A DNA stretch of 64,000 nt from Macrotrachela quadricornifera. Its lineage: Eukaryota; Rotifera; Eurotatoria; Philodinida; Philodinidae. Location of the stretch: assembly GCA_022393335.1 (NCBI GenBank), contig JAJEKB010020545.1:295157-359156 (forward strand). The letters run 5' to 3'. Positions 13,715-25,689 of this stretch are shown here, piece by piece. The translations under genes and the position numbers were made by a program. Under the pieces are notes generated by a model, which saw nothing but the letters and a program-made list of their open reading frames with translations, was not told where the DNA came from and did no database searches. The number at the start of each line of letters is the position of its first letter. Within the stretch, counting starts at the first letter, position 1.

Positions 13715-14020
13715 CACCAGCAACGTTCTGTTGCAAATGGAGAAATTTTTATCATATGTAGACCACGTGGTCATTAAAATATCCTAAAAGTTTCAGTGCA
13801 AACAGATGTTTTTCTCTCGAAGTAATCAATTTTTAAGAAGCTGTATTTTCTGACTATGCTTTGAAATATGAATATTTCTTGAAATAGTATTATATTTAGA
13901 AGAAGACAATTATTTTCATTGGAACTTTTAGGATATTCTAAAGACCATGAGACCTATGTATGGCAAAAGTTTCAGCTCGAAATGTCTTCATTTGCAAGAG
14001 AATATTGCTGCTGCATTTTT
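13715..14020. repeat. Decayed inverted-repeat element
   Basis: The left arm contains TTGCAAATGGAG followed by GACCACGTGGTC and ATATCCTAAAAGTTTCA. The right arm carries reversed, diverged versions (CTTTTAGGATATTCT, GACCATGAGACC, CTTCATTTGCAAGAG). Arms are about 110 bp with many mismatches. It is likely an old foldback MITE; no target duplication is visible. Confidence 0.5.
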
Positions 14021-14560
14021 GCATGCTGAAAATCCAAATTCGCATTTTTCCCTTGCTGTGCACCAATATTTTGAACTCAGTTCTTAAAATCTAACCCTTT
14101 GAAGAGCATTTTCAATACATGCACACCGTATTTTCATTATTGGGCAGGAAACGATGGGTTACGGCCATATCCTGTCATCCGTGAACGATTCAAGGATCTT
14201 TAATCTAAAAATCATTCTTACTTCGATTATACCTTATCACAATAAAGCCATTGTTTAGTGTCTGGCCTCTACACTAGAAAGTTGTTAATCATATGTGTAG
14301 TGTACCAGATGTTGCTCTTCTTCATACATCAAGTCAAATAGCGTTCTCTTTATCATGAAATTTTTTAAAGTTTATTTATTTTATTGAAAAGTTTCAATTA
14401 AAGATATTGGTGAGTAGAAAAAACCAAGCAAAGTCTATGTTTCATTGTTTGAAGTGTGAAAAAGAAAGTACATATAACTTTTCTTATTTTGTATGCATAG
14501 GTGACTTGCTCAATATGTAGAAAACAAAAATAAGCATATAAATAAAGCGATCTTACAAAT

Positions 14561-14957
14561 AATGTCGACGAACAAACTATCTACAAGTTTCATTTTGATA
14601 CTTCTAATAAATCTATTCAGCTCACTCAAGAACAACTTGATCGTATCCCGCACTTATCCACAGTCGTAACGGATAAAGATGATTTTTTATCAACGTAAAA
14701 TAACCAAGATGAATATGTATTACATAGTTCAATTCATTATACTTGATTTATGGCTATTTTATATTCAATTAATACTGAATAACCATATGCTTTATTAACT
14801 TCACTATCACAAGATGATAATATATTAGATGTATTTCAACTGGTTGATTATCTTGATATAAATTCATCTATATCTCCTCTTCTAAACGAGTCGAATATAG
14901 GTTCATCAAACCCTACTGGTAACAAAATTGGAAAAAAACACATTGTATATCATTGAA
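14561..14957 (+). pseudogene. BTB-like relic with in-frame stops
   Basis: One reading frame gives about 125 residues including HFDTSNKSIQLTQEQLDRIP and ILDVFQLVDYLDI, broken by three stops at codons equivalent to the middle of the domain. The pattern (a short strand, SxxIxLTxEQLDxIPxLxxL, later a QLVDYLxI helix) resembles the BTB/KCTD-like domains I associate with uncharacterised bdelloid proteins. No intact start or C-terminus remains. The family call is tentative; the nonsense codons are plain. Confidence 0.5.
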
Positions 14958-15225
14958 CGCAGAATCTTTCCGAAGCACGTAACACAGCTGCTGAGTTCAT
15001 TATAGCTCTTACCAAAAATGAATATAACTTGTATTACGTCACCATATACTTACAATCGTGAAAGAATATGTCTTCCTTTGGTTTTTGCAAAGAATAACCA
15101 CTTCATCTATTGGCTGCTATGAAACAAAACAATATCATTGACTCTGAATTTATTTGACCTATGATAATGATCCTCTCCCCACAAGCTTTAAAAATGCCTT
15201 TGTCTAGAAAGATAAATATATAATG

Positions 15226-15540
15226 GTAAAAGAAAATTATAGTGATGATCTAATCAAGTTACGACGGGGAAGAATGCTGATCATTGGACGCATTAGTATA
15301 GAAAAGTCTGCTCTTCTTAATGTGCTGTTCAGATAGAAGGAAAATAGATTTTCGAATACATATAATTCTCATCAGTAATTGAACCTAACTCCAATATCTC
15401 ATTTACCTTTGTCGATACTTTTGGCATTGTTGGGAATATCACACAATGTAGAACAACATCATTACTGGCAGATCTCATGGTTAAAGAACTGTATATAAAT
15501 GAAGCACAATCAGCTTGATCAGATCGTTTCAATACACTGG
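15226..15540 (+). pseudogene. Relic of a P-loop GTPase (AIG1/GIMAP-like?)
   Basis: A frame contains GRMLIIGRISIEKSALLNVL, which resembles a GTPase P-loop (GxxxxGKS) with the second glycine changed to glutamate. About 80 bp later, in another frame, FTFVDTFGIVGN resembles a G3 switch motif (DTxGI). A stop and a frameshift separate the two. Spacing fits AIG1-type GTPases but the remains are short. A minus-strand frame at 15,329-15,622 is a shadow of the same sequence. Confidence 0.4.
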
Positions 15541-15640
15541 TTAAGCGACCGATAGCTAGAAAATATCGATGAAATTTTCCTCTATAAACAATAGATAATA
15601 AACCATCATGAAAATAAATCAATCTATCTATCTATAAAGA

Positions 15641-16619
15641 AGAACATTTCTTTGTCTATCTGTTCGCTATGTCCTACGGAGTTAACACATTTTAAGTGAC
15701 AGTTTAAGTAAATTTTAAGCTAGAATGGAAGACTATATGGACAGAGTTGAAGTTGGATATTTAAAAAAAACAGTGAATTTAAGTGGAATTAGAGCAGTGC
15801 ATTGTCGAAGTTGTGCATCTCTAGCGTGCACGACAGAACATGTTGTAGTAATAAACATAAAATTTTCAGGAACACTTCTCTCTATACTTGCTGCCGTTTT
15901 CTAGCATGTCAAGTGTACGATATAGGAAGTTTCTCATGCTAATTCGAGTACTACAGCTAATTAATTTTAATTATAACAATAATCAATGATATGATCAATA
16001 GATATATTCAATTAGAATATAATTTTCATGATCTTTTAGTACCTATATTCACAGTTTCTATTCTTAAACAGTTCCCATTTAGTTTATTTCGGTATTTTAT
16101 AGCGAATTATTCATTTTTCCTTACGAATGAAAACGTAATGAGGCTGGATGCGAGGGTATTGTATTCTTCTGTTACTCACATCTACTCATACTCTCAAGAT
16201 TCTTTTTATGTTGTCATTTTCTTTAGTGACAGGTGCGTAATAGTGTCTACATAGAACGAATAAAAATGTAAGAAAAAGAAATTAAAAAAATTGCAAATGC
16301 ATTCGCCAGATTGACGTCTAGAGAGTAAGGGAAGGTCTACAGTTTTGTTTCTTTCGTTCCTGTCACCATGTGAGTCGTAACGCAGTAAAACAACAAAAAC
16401 ATAGCAACTATAATGAAAACATATGTGGACGTATTGTCTTTTTTGTAGCGCTAGAACTGTCAACATTCTCATCCTTCACACTATCGTACTGGATGTACAC
16501 ATTTTTCCAAAGAAAGCTATTTAATCTGTATTTTATTAACTTAACTTTGACAAACATCAACTTCTAATTCTAGTATTTTTCAGACTCGAAATTTTCGCAA
16601 TATAGTTTTTTTACATAAA
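15641..16619. other. Intergenic, no gene seen
   Basis: Several overlapping frames of 65-88 codons on both strands have no domain or composition that suggests a protein. The stretch just before 16,620 should include the ankyrin gene's 5' region. Confidence 0.4.
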
Positions 16620-17450
16620 ATGTCATTGGATTTGGCTGAGAATGCAGAAGAAAAACCACAACAACAACAGGAACCCGTTATCATTGAAAATGAATGGTTA
16701 AAATCATGTTATAGTAATGAAATCGAAATCAAAGAATTATTGTTAAATTTTCAAAAGGATAAATTAGATTTAAATAAAATGATCGATGATAATGGAACTA
16801 GTTTATTACATATTTGTGCTCTACGTGGTTATGATAAATTACTATCATATATATTAAATGAATTTAATAATTGTTGTGATATTAATGTCAATATCACAGA
16901 TAAATATGGTCATACACCCTTACACTGGGCATGTATGGAAAATAATATTGAATGTCTAAATCTGTTAATTAACCATAATAATATTGATTTAAATATAAGA
17001 AATTTTGATGGATTGTTTATAGTTGGTCATCAAACACCTATATATTTAATTGGTGGTCAAACATGTTTACATTTTGCTTGTGAATATGGTCATATTGAAT
17101 GTGTTTCATTATTATTACAAAATATGGATATGAAATCAATAATGATTGAAGATTTTAATGGATATACATCTTTAGATTTAGCAATTATGAATTCATCACG
17201 TAATGAGAAATGTTATGAAATTGTGAAATTATTTAATCAATTTAATAAAAGTGAAAACATTTCTGATAGAAATATACAAATATTGAATCAAAATGATTAT
17301 TTTATTCAGTTTTGTAAAGATAAATTAATAGTTCAAAAACGTACTGCAAATAGAATGAAAGATACTTTACCAAATATGCATGGAAATTGTTGTCATACAT
17401 GTCGAAAATTTTATCAAATGGCTAGTGATGATGACGTCAACGAAAAATGA
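16620..17450 (+). CDS. Ankyrin-repeat protein, 276 aa
   Basis: This single-exon gene opens with a glutamine-rich leader (KPQQQQEP). About four ankyrin repeats follow: near residues 58-91 (GTSLLHICALRGYDKLL), 92-127 (YGHTPLHWACMENNIECL), 146-178 (GQTCLHFACEYGHIECV) and 179-210 (GYTSLDLAI). Ankyrin repeats mediate protein binding, and no catalytic domain is present. The tail contains HGNCCHTCRKFY, a Cys/His cluster that might bind metal. Between repeats 2 and 3 there are about 16 extra residues (GLFIVGHQTPIYLIG) exactly where FDG would normally run into QTCLHFA. The insert keeps frame and has no GT-AG borders. No orthologue is recognised. The gene is intact, with a plausible ATG at the start of the frame. 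Confidence 0.85.
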   Translation: MSLDLAENAEEKPQQQQEPVIIENEWLKSCYSNEIEIKELLLNFQKDKLDLNKMIDDNGTSLLHICALRGYDKLLSYILNEFNNCCDINVNITDKYGHTPLHWACMENNIECLNLLINHNNIDLNIRNFDGLFIVGHQTPIYLIGGQTCLHFACEYGHIECVSLLLQNMDMKSIMIEDFNGYTSLDLAIMNSSRNEKCYEIVKLFNQFNKSENISDRNIQILNQNDYFIQFCKDKLIVQKRTANRMKDTLPNMHGNCCHTCRKFYQMASDDDVNEK

Positions 17451-18538
17451 ACCGATTGAAATGATATTTTGAAATATTCTTTAGAAAATTTAACGATCTC
17501 AGTAAATACTTGTTCGTGCTCAGACAAAATCATAAATATAAAACTAATTTCACTATCGATCAGAAAGACTAGTCTTGACGACCTTTTTCTTTTATCATTT
17601 GTTTAGCTAAGTCATTATTCATATACTTTCGTAGTACTTTAGCATCAACATAGCCTGATAAACAACATCGAATAGAACTGAAACAGAGTTTGTTGCTATC
17701 GCATATTTTGAGAAAGTCAGAGAAAAGATCTCACGAAAATCTACTAAGCTATTTGCTGCTGGAACAAATGTTAGACTCACCAACACCAGTATATCCTCAT
17801 AAATAAAAATGGCCAAGTGTTCTTTTTGCTAGTCATAAGCAACTGGATAGACTACTATATGTTAAACGCGAAAAGTCATTTCAACTATTAAAATTTTAGC
17901 ATGCGGATGAAGGTGAGAGACTCACTATTCATATTATGTGGTTTTTAGAAAAACTTATCTATCCTATATGAAAATTGTTTTGTTGAAGAGAAAGTCAGTT
18001 TCATAGATTAGTAAAAAATATTTTTATTTCTAAAAATACAACTGAATGAATTATTGTGTGAACTGTTAGAGATCTTTCTTGTCTTTATCAGAACATAGAA
18101 ATTGATCTCGTGCACATTGGGCGAAGAAATGAACGTAAAATTCAATGTGTGTTAGGATCTTACTTGTGTTCGCACACGAAAAAGATGACAAATATGGATA
18201 TTACTCCTGCTAGTACTTTATTATATCCCTTGCATTCATATGTATAATAAAGTTTTTTTTTAAATGTTCTTTCTAAAATCTAAGTTTCACTCATCGTGCT
18301 CACATTGAGCCGATGTACAGAAAAGCGCTATTTGATCAGGCATGCTAACCATTGGAAACTTTTTGTTTTCATGATATTTCGAAACAAGGGACTGCTGGAA
18401 TAGATGTTACTGTGCGAGCATATTGATAGCCATGAATGATAGCATGGGTGGTAACATCGTAAAAGATATAGTCAATGAATGGAATCACAAGTTCAACTCT
18501 ATTAGCGTCACAATTGTAACATGACGAATAAATGGCAG
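17451..18538. other. Intergenic, no gene seen
   Basis: No domain or splice-consistent gene is seen. The 65-codon minus frame at 17,619-17,816 lacks supporting features. Confidence 0.4.
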
Positions 18539-19768
18539 TTAGAGACAAAGATAGCTTTGGCTCAAATGGAAGAGAATCGCATTTATATGGAACAGGAAAA
18601 TCATAGTGAAACTAAGGTAATATAATGACGCTGCTGGAGATATGACTATAGATTTCATGTCTTGATTCAACAACAACTGTAGGAACTGAGACTGAAAATG
18701 AGCCACACTATCAGTGTAATGAGTCGAAGATACAAATACCAATCATGAGAACATAAACATTGTGAACGAAATTAAAAAACGTGAGCTGCTATCGCCACTC
18801 AACAATAGGACGATACATATTGGCAAAGATGACCAATAGTGTGATTATTATCAACACCCACCATATACCGATGATCATCAAAGTAACTATTAAAAATGTG
18901 AGATGCACACGTTGAGTGGGAGTTGGTATAGGCCTGTACATCGTGATGTTTCCCATCCCACGACAATTCAATAATAAATGTCTCGATCCGTCTGTCCGCG
19001 TACATAGAACAGACGTTGGTAGCAATGCGTACAGATCGAGAAAAGTTGATTGATGGAAATCGATGCAAATTTCAAAAACACTAAAAACAGCAATGAAAAA
19101 ACTATAGATGTATTATTCGACACGCTTTGGATATCTCGATGATTGCAGAGTGTGTGTCAATGTTAGCATTGAGTACGGTAATATTAAAATTTGATGCAAT
19201 TTCGTCGGCAAGTAGTGAATCATAATGTGACTTTAATGACCCAGTCATGACTGGAACTGGTGCATCCCTACTTCTGTTTGTACAAATCAAAATACAAACG
19301 ATACCATTTCGATACCGGTACAAGAGTGGAAATGAGCGATAAAATGAAAGGTCGTTAACTTCGACATGGTACTCCGAAGAGAGCAACAATAGTTATGGCT
19401 ATATCAACGATATCAAATGTGAAATAAATGAATAATGAATTCTGCACAGAAGCCAGTTGAGACTTCTTCGCATATACAATGAAAGGAACGATTTTTAATG
19501 CGTGTGCATCACTGCCATGATCACCAACATTAACATGCTCGTGATCGTTTGTTATAATAAATATAGTGCGAGTTTGTGTCACCACATCAAGTGCAGTGAT
19601 TGTATTGATGCCTGCGTGAACCAACGCCACTTTATCATCGATGGCTGATTGTGTCTGCGATGATTGAGATCCAAATGAATGAGATGCACCATCAATGTCA
19701 CAATAGTAAGATAAGAACGAATCATAGTCAAATATGAGTTGTTGCATTTTGACAATGATTTTTGTCAA
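18539..19768 (-). pseudogene. Alkaline-phosphatase-superfamily relic (GPI ethanolamine-phosphate transferase-like)
   Basis: The first segment (19,355-19,768) contains DIDGASHSFGSQSSQ, then TIFIITNDHEHVNVGDHGSD, then DIVDIAITIVALFGVP. This is the layout of the PIG-N/PIG-O/PIG-G group: a (G/D)DxxxHxxG metal site, a (S)DHGxxxxGxHGG metal site, then a ...IAPTIAxLLGxP helix. Those enzymes add ethanolamine phosphate to GPI glycans in the ER. Glycines of the second motif are changed to E, D and S. The reading then shifts frame to 19,102-19,389 (LLADEIASNFNITVLNANI) and again to 18,789-19,025, where HLTFLIVTLMIIGIWWVLII looks like membrane helices. At least two frameshifts and several stops make it non-functional. 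The subfamily is inferred. Confidence 0.6.
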
Positions 19769-20071
19769 ATATTCTTATGAAAAGCAGCATAATGTGATAC
19801 TCTTTATTTTAAAAAAGAGACAAAAATATAGATACTTTTTTGGAATATAATATATATTTATCTATTTATTTGTATATATTGTATATAGAAGTTTCGATCT
19901 TTTCTTTGTTCTTTACTTCTTTGTTATGAATCACTTAACATCTAGTCTCGATAATGAAGGGTTATCCTTCGAAATGTCGACTCAATTTAATATAAATATT
20001 GCTATTTAGTTGTAAATTTAAATAAATCTATTAACGGGTAGATCGAAAGTTTTGACACAAAATGTTTGTTC
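19769..20071. other. AT-rich spacer
   Basis: A run of TATATATTTATC-type low-complexity sequence follows the phosphatase relic. No gene is seen. Confidence 0.4.
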
Positions 20072-20798
20072 ATCTTATGCTTTTTACAAATATGAGTTCA
20101 GAAATTCTGTGTCTATTTTTGTTTGTGAATAAATAGTGAGAGAATCTTTAGAAGGCGTAAAAAATTAGGTTGGACGGAAGTATCTTTCTTATACTTTTGT
20201 AATTTCACTCTTGTGATTCAAAACTCAACAATGAAACTTTGGTTTATATATCAGATTGTAGAGCGTATCTTGTCCAACAAAATGCACTATTTCAATTTCT
20301 TTGTGTTTCCTACAAAATATCGTTTCTAACAAACTGATTTTTTTTATCAAAAGTGATCTCATGTAAAAATACCATCTAAAAAATGCTTATAGTTTCACTT
20401 CTATGAAAGCTACATTAGAGTTCGACGGCACATTCTGTAGAGCTCTATCAGCTCTATAAAACTACCATATTCAACCGCTATTAACACCTTCACATACGGT
20501 CGTGCGGGAAAAGAACATACCTATTTGTTTCTTCACGAAATCAAATTTTCAGCAAGTTTAAAGATGCTCTCCCTACTCTATTAATAAAACAAACACAAAA
20601 TTCTGATCATATTCTGTAGTTTTTTATTCATTCACAATACTTTTAACTAGGTGAAAACTACAATAAATATTACCGAGAAACTTCGACTCAGTCATTCCGT
20701 CCAAACTAATTTTTTATGCCTTCTGAAGATTCTCTCACTATTCACAAACAAAAATAGACACAGAATTTCTGAACTCATATTTGTAAAAAGCATAAGAT
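20072..20798. mobile_element. Inverted-repeat element with about 107-bp arms
   Basis: The left arm (about 20,072-20,182) and right arm (about 20,691-20,798) are inverted copies differing at only a few positions. ATCTTATGCTTTTTACAAAT and GAGTTCAGAAATTCTGTGTC on the left recur reversed on the right, and TTGGACGGAA lies at the inner ends. The interior of about 500 bp has no coding capacity that I recognise. It is consistent with a non-autonomous DNA element. Confidence 0.75.
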
Positions 20799-21339
20799 TC
20801 TGGCCCTTGCCTTTGTTTTTGCGTTCATTCTTCGTTTTCTTATTGTTTCGTCTCAATTGCCAGTGATCAATTAAAAGAAAAGATTATATCTTGATCAAAA
20901 CGAATAGCCGTATACTCCTTCCATATTTTCTCTTTTTCTTTCTCTTGCAAGATTTTTTTTCATCGGTTATTTCATACGAAATAAAAAGGCAAACATACAT
21001 TAAATTTTTTGTCGTTATCTAACAGAAAATTTACATTCAAATCTGCTAGACATCCAACTAAAAATGGCATTCAGGAATGCTGAAATCAAAGCTAACTATG
21101 ATCGACTTTGGTGTTTTTTCTATTCTACAGTTAGTACTAACATAGTGATCGATGTTAGTACTGGGATTAGAGCCCGCTGGGTAGATCCGAGTAAATCTTA
21201 TACAAATAAGAAATGTTTTTAAAAATTTTCTTCAGTTTTGAACCACTATGAAGTTTCTTTAATGAAGTAACTTTTAAAGAGAACCATGCATTAGCAGATC
21301 CAAAATTCTTGGACTCGACGGGCTCCAATTGAGGCTATC
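20799..21339. other. Intergenic, no gene seen
   Basis: AT-rich. GTTAGTACTAACAT and ATGTTAGTACTGG at 21,129-21,165 form a small palindromic cluster. Nothing else is supportable. Confidence 0.35.
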
Positions 21340-21900
21340 TCGAATTCCACTATGTTTAGTCAAAAGAAGATACGACAAAATGTCGGATCCATCTATTTTA
21401 AACCATACACTATTGGCATTTTCTTAACGATAATAATTATCCTAATGCCAACCATAGTACGGTATATCATAGGCTATTCATTTGACTGAAACAGTCTACG
21501 TTAATATTAGTAGGAAATACTATTTATCAAGCTACACCAGAAATATTTGCTTGTCGGTGTCAACCGAGTATCTATAATAGTTTTGCAACCTACAGTAATG
21601 TTATCGTTAATAATCTATTTCCAATGTTTCTTATGACTATACTAGCCATTTTGATATTAAACAATCTTGATCGAGTTCGCGTTCAACCGGTGAATACTGC
21701 TGAAAATTAATCGAATCTCATTTAGTTTCAATGTTTATCTACAAATTCCCAAAACTCGAACAAAGAGTTTTCAACAATCAGCGTTTGAACTGTTTCTATC
21801 ATCGGCGATTTATATTTTAGTCTTTGTACCTCTTGCGACAAGTTTCTACCAAAGATTACTCATATCAAAAGCATTTCATAGAAAAGCGATGCCAACAGCA
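21340..21900 (+). pseudogene. Probable 7TM receptor relic
   Basis: Hydrophobic segments appear in alternating frames: YTIGIFLTIIIILMPTIVRYI, then FACRCQPSIYNSFATYSNVI, then NNLFPMFLMTILAILILNNL, then FELFLSSAIYILVFVPLAT. A Cys-rich extracellular stretch after TM4 followed by TM5 and a basic loop fits the orphan rhodopsin-like receptors seen elsewhere in the window. Several stops and frame changes show it is dead. The N-terminal part is not identifiable. Family assignment is by analogy with the intact receptor at 47.2 kb. Confidence 0.45.
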
Positions 21901-22311
21901 TCGCTAGACTAACGATGCAAATAAAACTTCAAACAAACAACGAATGTAAAAACATTCATCTATATTGGAATCGAAATCATTATGACGAGACCAATGGTCA
22001 CAGTTAGCAGTAAAACAGTAGCGATGCTTTCAATCATTCGCAAATCCTTGATTAAAAATAATGCAAACAACAGTTATGTCTCCAAATTAGAACTGAAAAA
22101 TTCTTAATAAAAATAACCAATGAGCTTGTATATCTTGAAGGTATGGATAAGCGTACCGATGGGATCATTATTTACATTTACTCTCGCATCCACATCCTGC
22201 TTCGTATATACAGTTGCTCTTCGACAAAAGATCATGAAAAGTCAAATAGCTATGTTCTTCATTCACAAACCCATAAATGGAGCAATTGGATAATACGAGT
22301 CTTTTGTCTTA

Positions 22312-23910
22312 TCAGTTTTCTTTCTTGAAAATGAATAATTTCATGTCATCGACGAAACAAGCTTGCACAATGCTATCCTTAGGTCTGGAAGGAGTCGATA
22401 TAATTGTTTCAACCCAAACGCGGAAATGCGCAGTTCCCTTTGGAATCGGTCCAGTTGTCGTCTGATATTGAAAGCCAGATTCTTTCTTATTCATTCCTAG
22501 TAATTCATCAAAATGTCGAAGAAAAAGAAAAAAAATGTATCAATCTTACTTAATTTACCGCATACGGGTCCATCAAAGTAGTCGTTCCAACAGCGCATAT
22601 CAATGAGGATTCGATCATCACTTCGATTCGCTATAGTGCAACCCATATAGGCGGAAAGATTGAAATAAGCCATCTTCGCATCGATCAATAACGAATAAGA
22701 AGTTTTCGAGACTATCTGATACATACGACTTGAGTTAATTTTGCGAAAGTAACATTTACCGCTGATGGCAGAGAGCACAGTTGTGTTGGAACGTGTTGTG
22801 TCGTACAGGTCAAGCGGTTGATAGCCGGCAAACAGGCTCCAAGCCATGTGACGACCAGCAGTACACTACAAAAAACAACAAGTCAATTTTGGCATCGTTC
22901 TACTGATCTTCTACAATTTCTGAAGTACTTGAAAAAGTACAAGTAGTTGTGATCGAGCATCGCTAAATAATCGCTTGTATCAAGAACTTTAGTCGAAGTA
23001 CTCAAACTATAAGATCTTTCTTACCACTAAAAATCATAGCGTGACTTACCGCGTTCTCCGCGCCACCATCAGTGATCAAATTAGCGCTGCTCACTGCGCT
23101 GAAAGAGCCGTTAGGCAATCGAGTGTTGACGATGGTGTTTTGTGAAGACCGTAAATATTCGTCACTTAAATCACTGTGTAAAAGATCAGCGTTGGTGAAG
23201 TCCATTTTTCCAGATCTTATTTCCGAGAATCTTGTGTTCACTAGTATAGCATGAGAAAAACTTATCTCATTCAAGTTGCCTCCATGAAATACAGCACCAG
23301 TCAAATTAGCCTTGTAAAACTTCACACCATCCATTAGCGAGCCAACGAACTTCGCATTAATTAACCAGGCATACTGAAATCCAGCGAAGTTAATATCGCA
23401 TTTGTCGAAAACTATGTTTTGGGCGAGGATGTGCTGCAAAGAGACGTTACGAAGATTACAATTCGTCTGAGTTGACTGAATGAAATGGACATCAGCTAAG
23501 TTAGCCCCACTGAGAGTTACGCGTTGATTCTCTGGCTTAGTCATTCGATTTAGTTCGTGACTGTGAAGAAAAAGAATCACGTCACGTTTTTGGTCAAGAT
23601 TCAAATGTTGCAGAACATCGACTGTTTTGAATCCAATGTGATTCAATAGATGCTGATCAGTTCGGTTGAATGACTTGCTAAGCAACAAGTCAGAGATTTT
23701 ATTGATATAACTATCATAAATAGCTTGCTGACGAAGTTCAATTGCATGCATTCGATCCTGTTCACGAGTAGCACGAGAAATCGAGTTTTGTTGCAGCGTG
23801 AAGATAATAGTAAAAATGCCGAGAATCATTGGCAAAGTAGCAGAAAGTAGAAGCCGAGTCCAATTGAAGCAAGTGGTTGCTTTTGATCCATGTGCTTGTT
23901 TGTCAGGCAT
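22312..23910 (-). CDS. Membrane-anchored pentapeptide-repeat protein, 450 aa, 3 exons
   Basis: Three exons (23,050-23,910; 22,559-22,865; 22,312-22,496) join in frame over 450 codons. A hydrophobic segment near residues 19-41 (LLLSATLPMILGIFTIIFTL) suggests a signal anchor. Pentapeptide repeats of the A(N/D)LxX type run from about residue 133 to 265 (for example SGANLADVHF, YKANLTGAVF, FTNADLLHSDLSD) and should fold as a right-handed quadrilateral beta helix. The last two exons encode a Cys-containing C-terminal domain of about 165 residues that follows NLITDGGAENA. I recall this layout as a recurring bdelloid family with a galactose-binding-like tail, function unknown. Pentapeptide repeats are mainly bacterial, so an ancient horizontal origin is possible. 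I see no frame break. Confidence 0.82.
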
Positions 23911-24139
23911 ATTCTCGATATGTAGAAAAGAGAATATGATTATTTAAAAAATTATTGTTTAACTAAAACATATTCTATCGGATGTTCATCTTGGTATCTG
24001 CCCTATACTCCTATAACACATGAAATACTTAACTTATTCTATCTCATCAGCTATGAGATTTTCTCGAAGTGAGAACTGAAAAAGGATTGTTTAAAACATT
24101 CGTGATATTTTCTTTATTTGATTCATTAGGAAATAATAT

Positions 24140-25045
24140 AGTTATGTCAATATCGATCTATTGACGTCAAATAATATATTTGTACTTCGTGAGAGATGGA
24201 TGCTGAATTGTCCTCGTAATTTTTTTATTTATGGAAAAAATGGCATGCCAGTAAATATGCAAATCGACGGTGATAGGGATTTGGGTGAATGCATGGGTGA
24301 TATATCAAAGGCAAAAAGATTGAAAAAAAATCATGTTTTTAGGCGACAGACGTGCAAAAGAAAATTTTGAGATGTTAAAATCCGATTTTCAAAGTCAAAA
24401 ATTTTCGGTAACTAAGTTGGGTGGTGACCACATAGACCCTCCTTTAATAATAATACCATCATCAGTATCTTCAACATCAACAAGTTTTACTGATTCATGT
24501 GTTTCAATAACAAATTCAATTCTTGAGCATAATATACCATAATGTAAATTTGAAGATCTGTGTATGGGACAATATTTTCATACAATTATTAAATTACAAT
24601 GTTCTATCATTATTATTCAAAATAATTGAGATCATGAAAAGATTGTTCGTAAGACTCGTTTTGATCTTATTGGTATTAAAACTACTGAAAAACGTCTTTT
24701 AAATAATAATTGTATGTCGAGACAAATGTATGCAATTATTTGTCAATCAAATATTGCAGGTAAGAAAACGGTTGTATTTTTTTTCTTAATACAAGCTTAC
24801 ATAGATAAACCCCCTTTACTTTTTTTTGGTGTTTAGATTTTTGTTTTGTTTTTTTGGATGCTATTAGCATTGAATTCTTTCATTTACTGTACATTATCGT
24901 GTCATATGCTGTTAACATGTTCACAGTGATGGAACGTATTGGTGGGCCTCCCTATATTTTAACAAGAAACTTAATAGAAAAGAAACACTTTTTTTTAAGT
25001 AGGAGATTATGCGTAATGTATGATACATTCTTTAAAGCATAAAGT
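24140..25045 (+). pseudogene. Unassigned degenerate coding region
   Basis: Overlapping frames at 24,161-24,370 and 24,333-24,542 read as one protein with a frameshift (AKENFEMLKSDFQSQKFSV, then GGDHIDPPLIIIPSS with a Ser/Thr-rich tail), followed by a further coding-like stretch to about 24,760 broken by stops. A possible intron (GTAAGAAAAC to TTTAG) leads to a hydrophobic segment near 24,854-25,040. I do not recognise the family. The serine-rich linker suggests a formerly expressed host or transposon protein. Confidence 0.3.
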
Positions 25046-25064
25046 AATGTTTCTGGCAGCAGTA

Positions 25065-25410
25065 CCCACCATCCAGAAATTGGAAATTCAATAGAAATTC
25101 AAGTAGAATTCAAGAAATTCTACAATGAGGGTGCTTGAAACACTGTTAGACACAACCCAGCTGAGGGAGCTACGAAGACTGACACATAAGATCTCCACGT
25201 GGGAGCTCCAAACATTAATTTCCCTTGAATTCCTTGAATTTTCGAGAATTCATGGAATTCGAAGAACTCTACAACCAGGGTGCTTGAAACATCGTTAGAC
25301 GCAACCCTACTGAGGGGGCTACAAAGACTGGCACACAAAATCTTCACATGAGAGCTTCAAACACTGAATTCCACTTGAATTCCTTGAATTTCCAATTTCT
25401 GGATGGTGGG
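25065..25410. mobile_element. 346-bp MITE with two internal repeat units
   Basis: The terminal inverted repeats are perfect for the first 27 bp (beginning CCCACCATCCAGAAATTGG) and stay similar further in. The dinucleotide TA flanks both ends (25,063-64 and 25,411-12), compatible with a Tc1/mariner-type target site. Inside, a unit of about 140 bp occurs twice in direct orientation, each with GGGTGCTTGAAACA and an (A/G)CTACxAAGACTG(A/G)CACA block. No coding capacity. Confidence 0.85.
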
Positions 25411-25689
25411 TATATCTCTTGTTGTTAAGGAGTTATTCAAAAAATGTCTACGGCCATCTATTTCTGATATGGGAATTAGATAGCGTTGCAGTTCTGAGAT
25501 AAAAGAAGGCTTTTTTTAATTAGAAAATAAATGGATATTATTTTCGAATGGCTTTTCCTATGCGATGAAAATACAATCTCTTTCAGAGAATGTCATGTAC
25601 TGGAGTGTTTTCTCAATAGGCTGAAGTTGACTTGTGATAGATTAGTGAGAATAGGATAAACTGATCAGAACTTCACCTCTCCAAATCCG

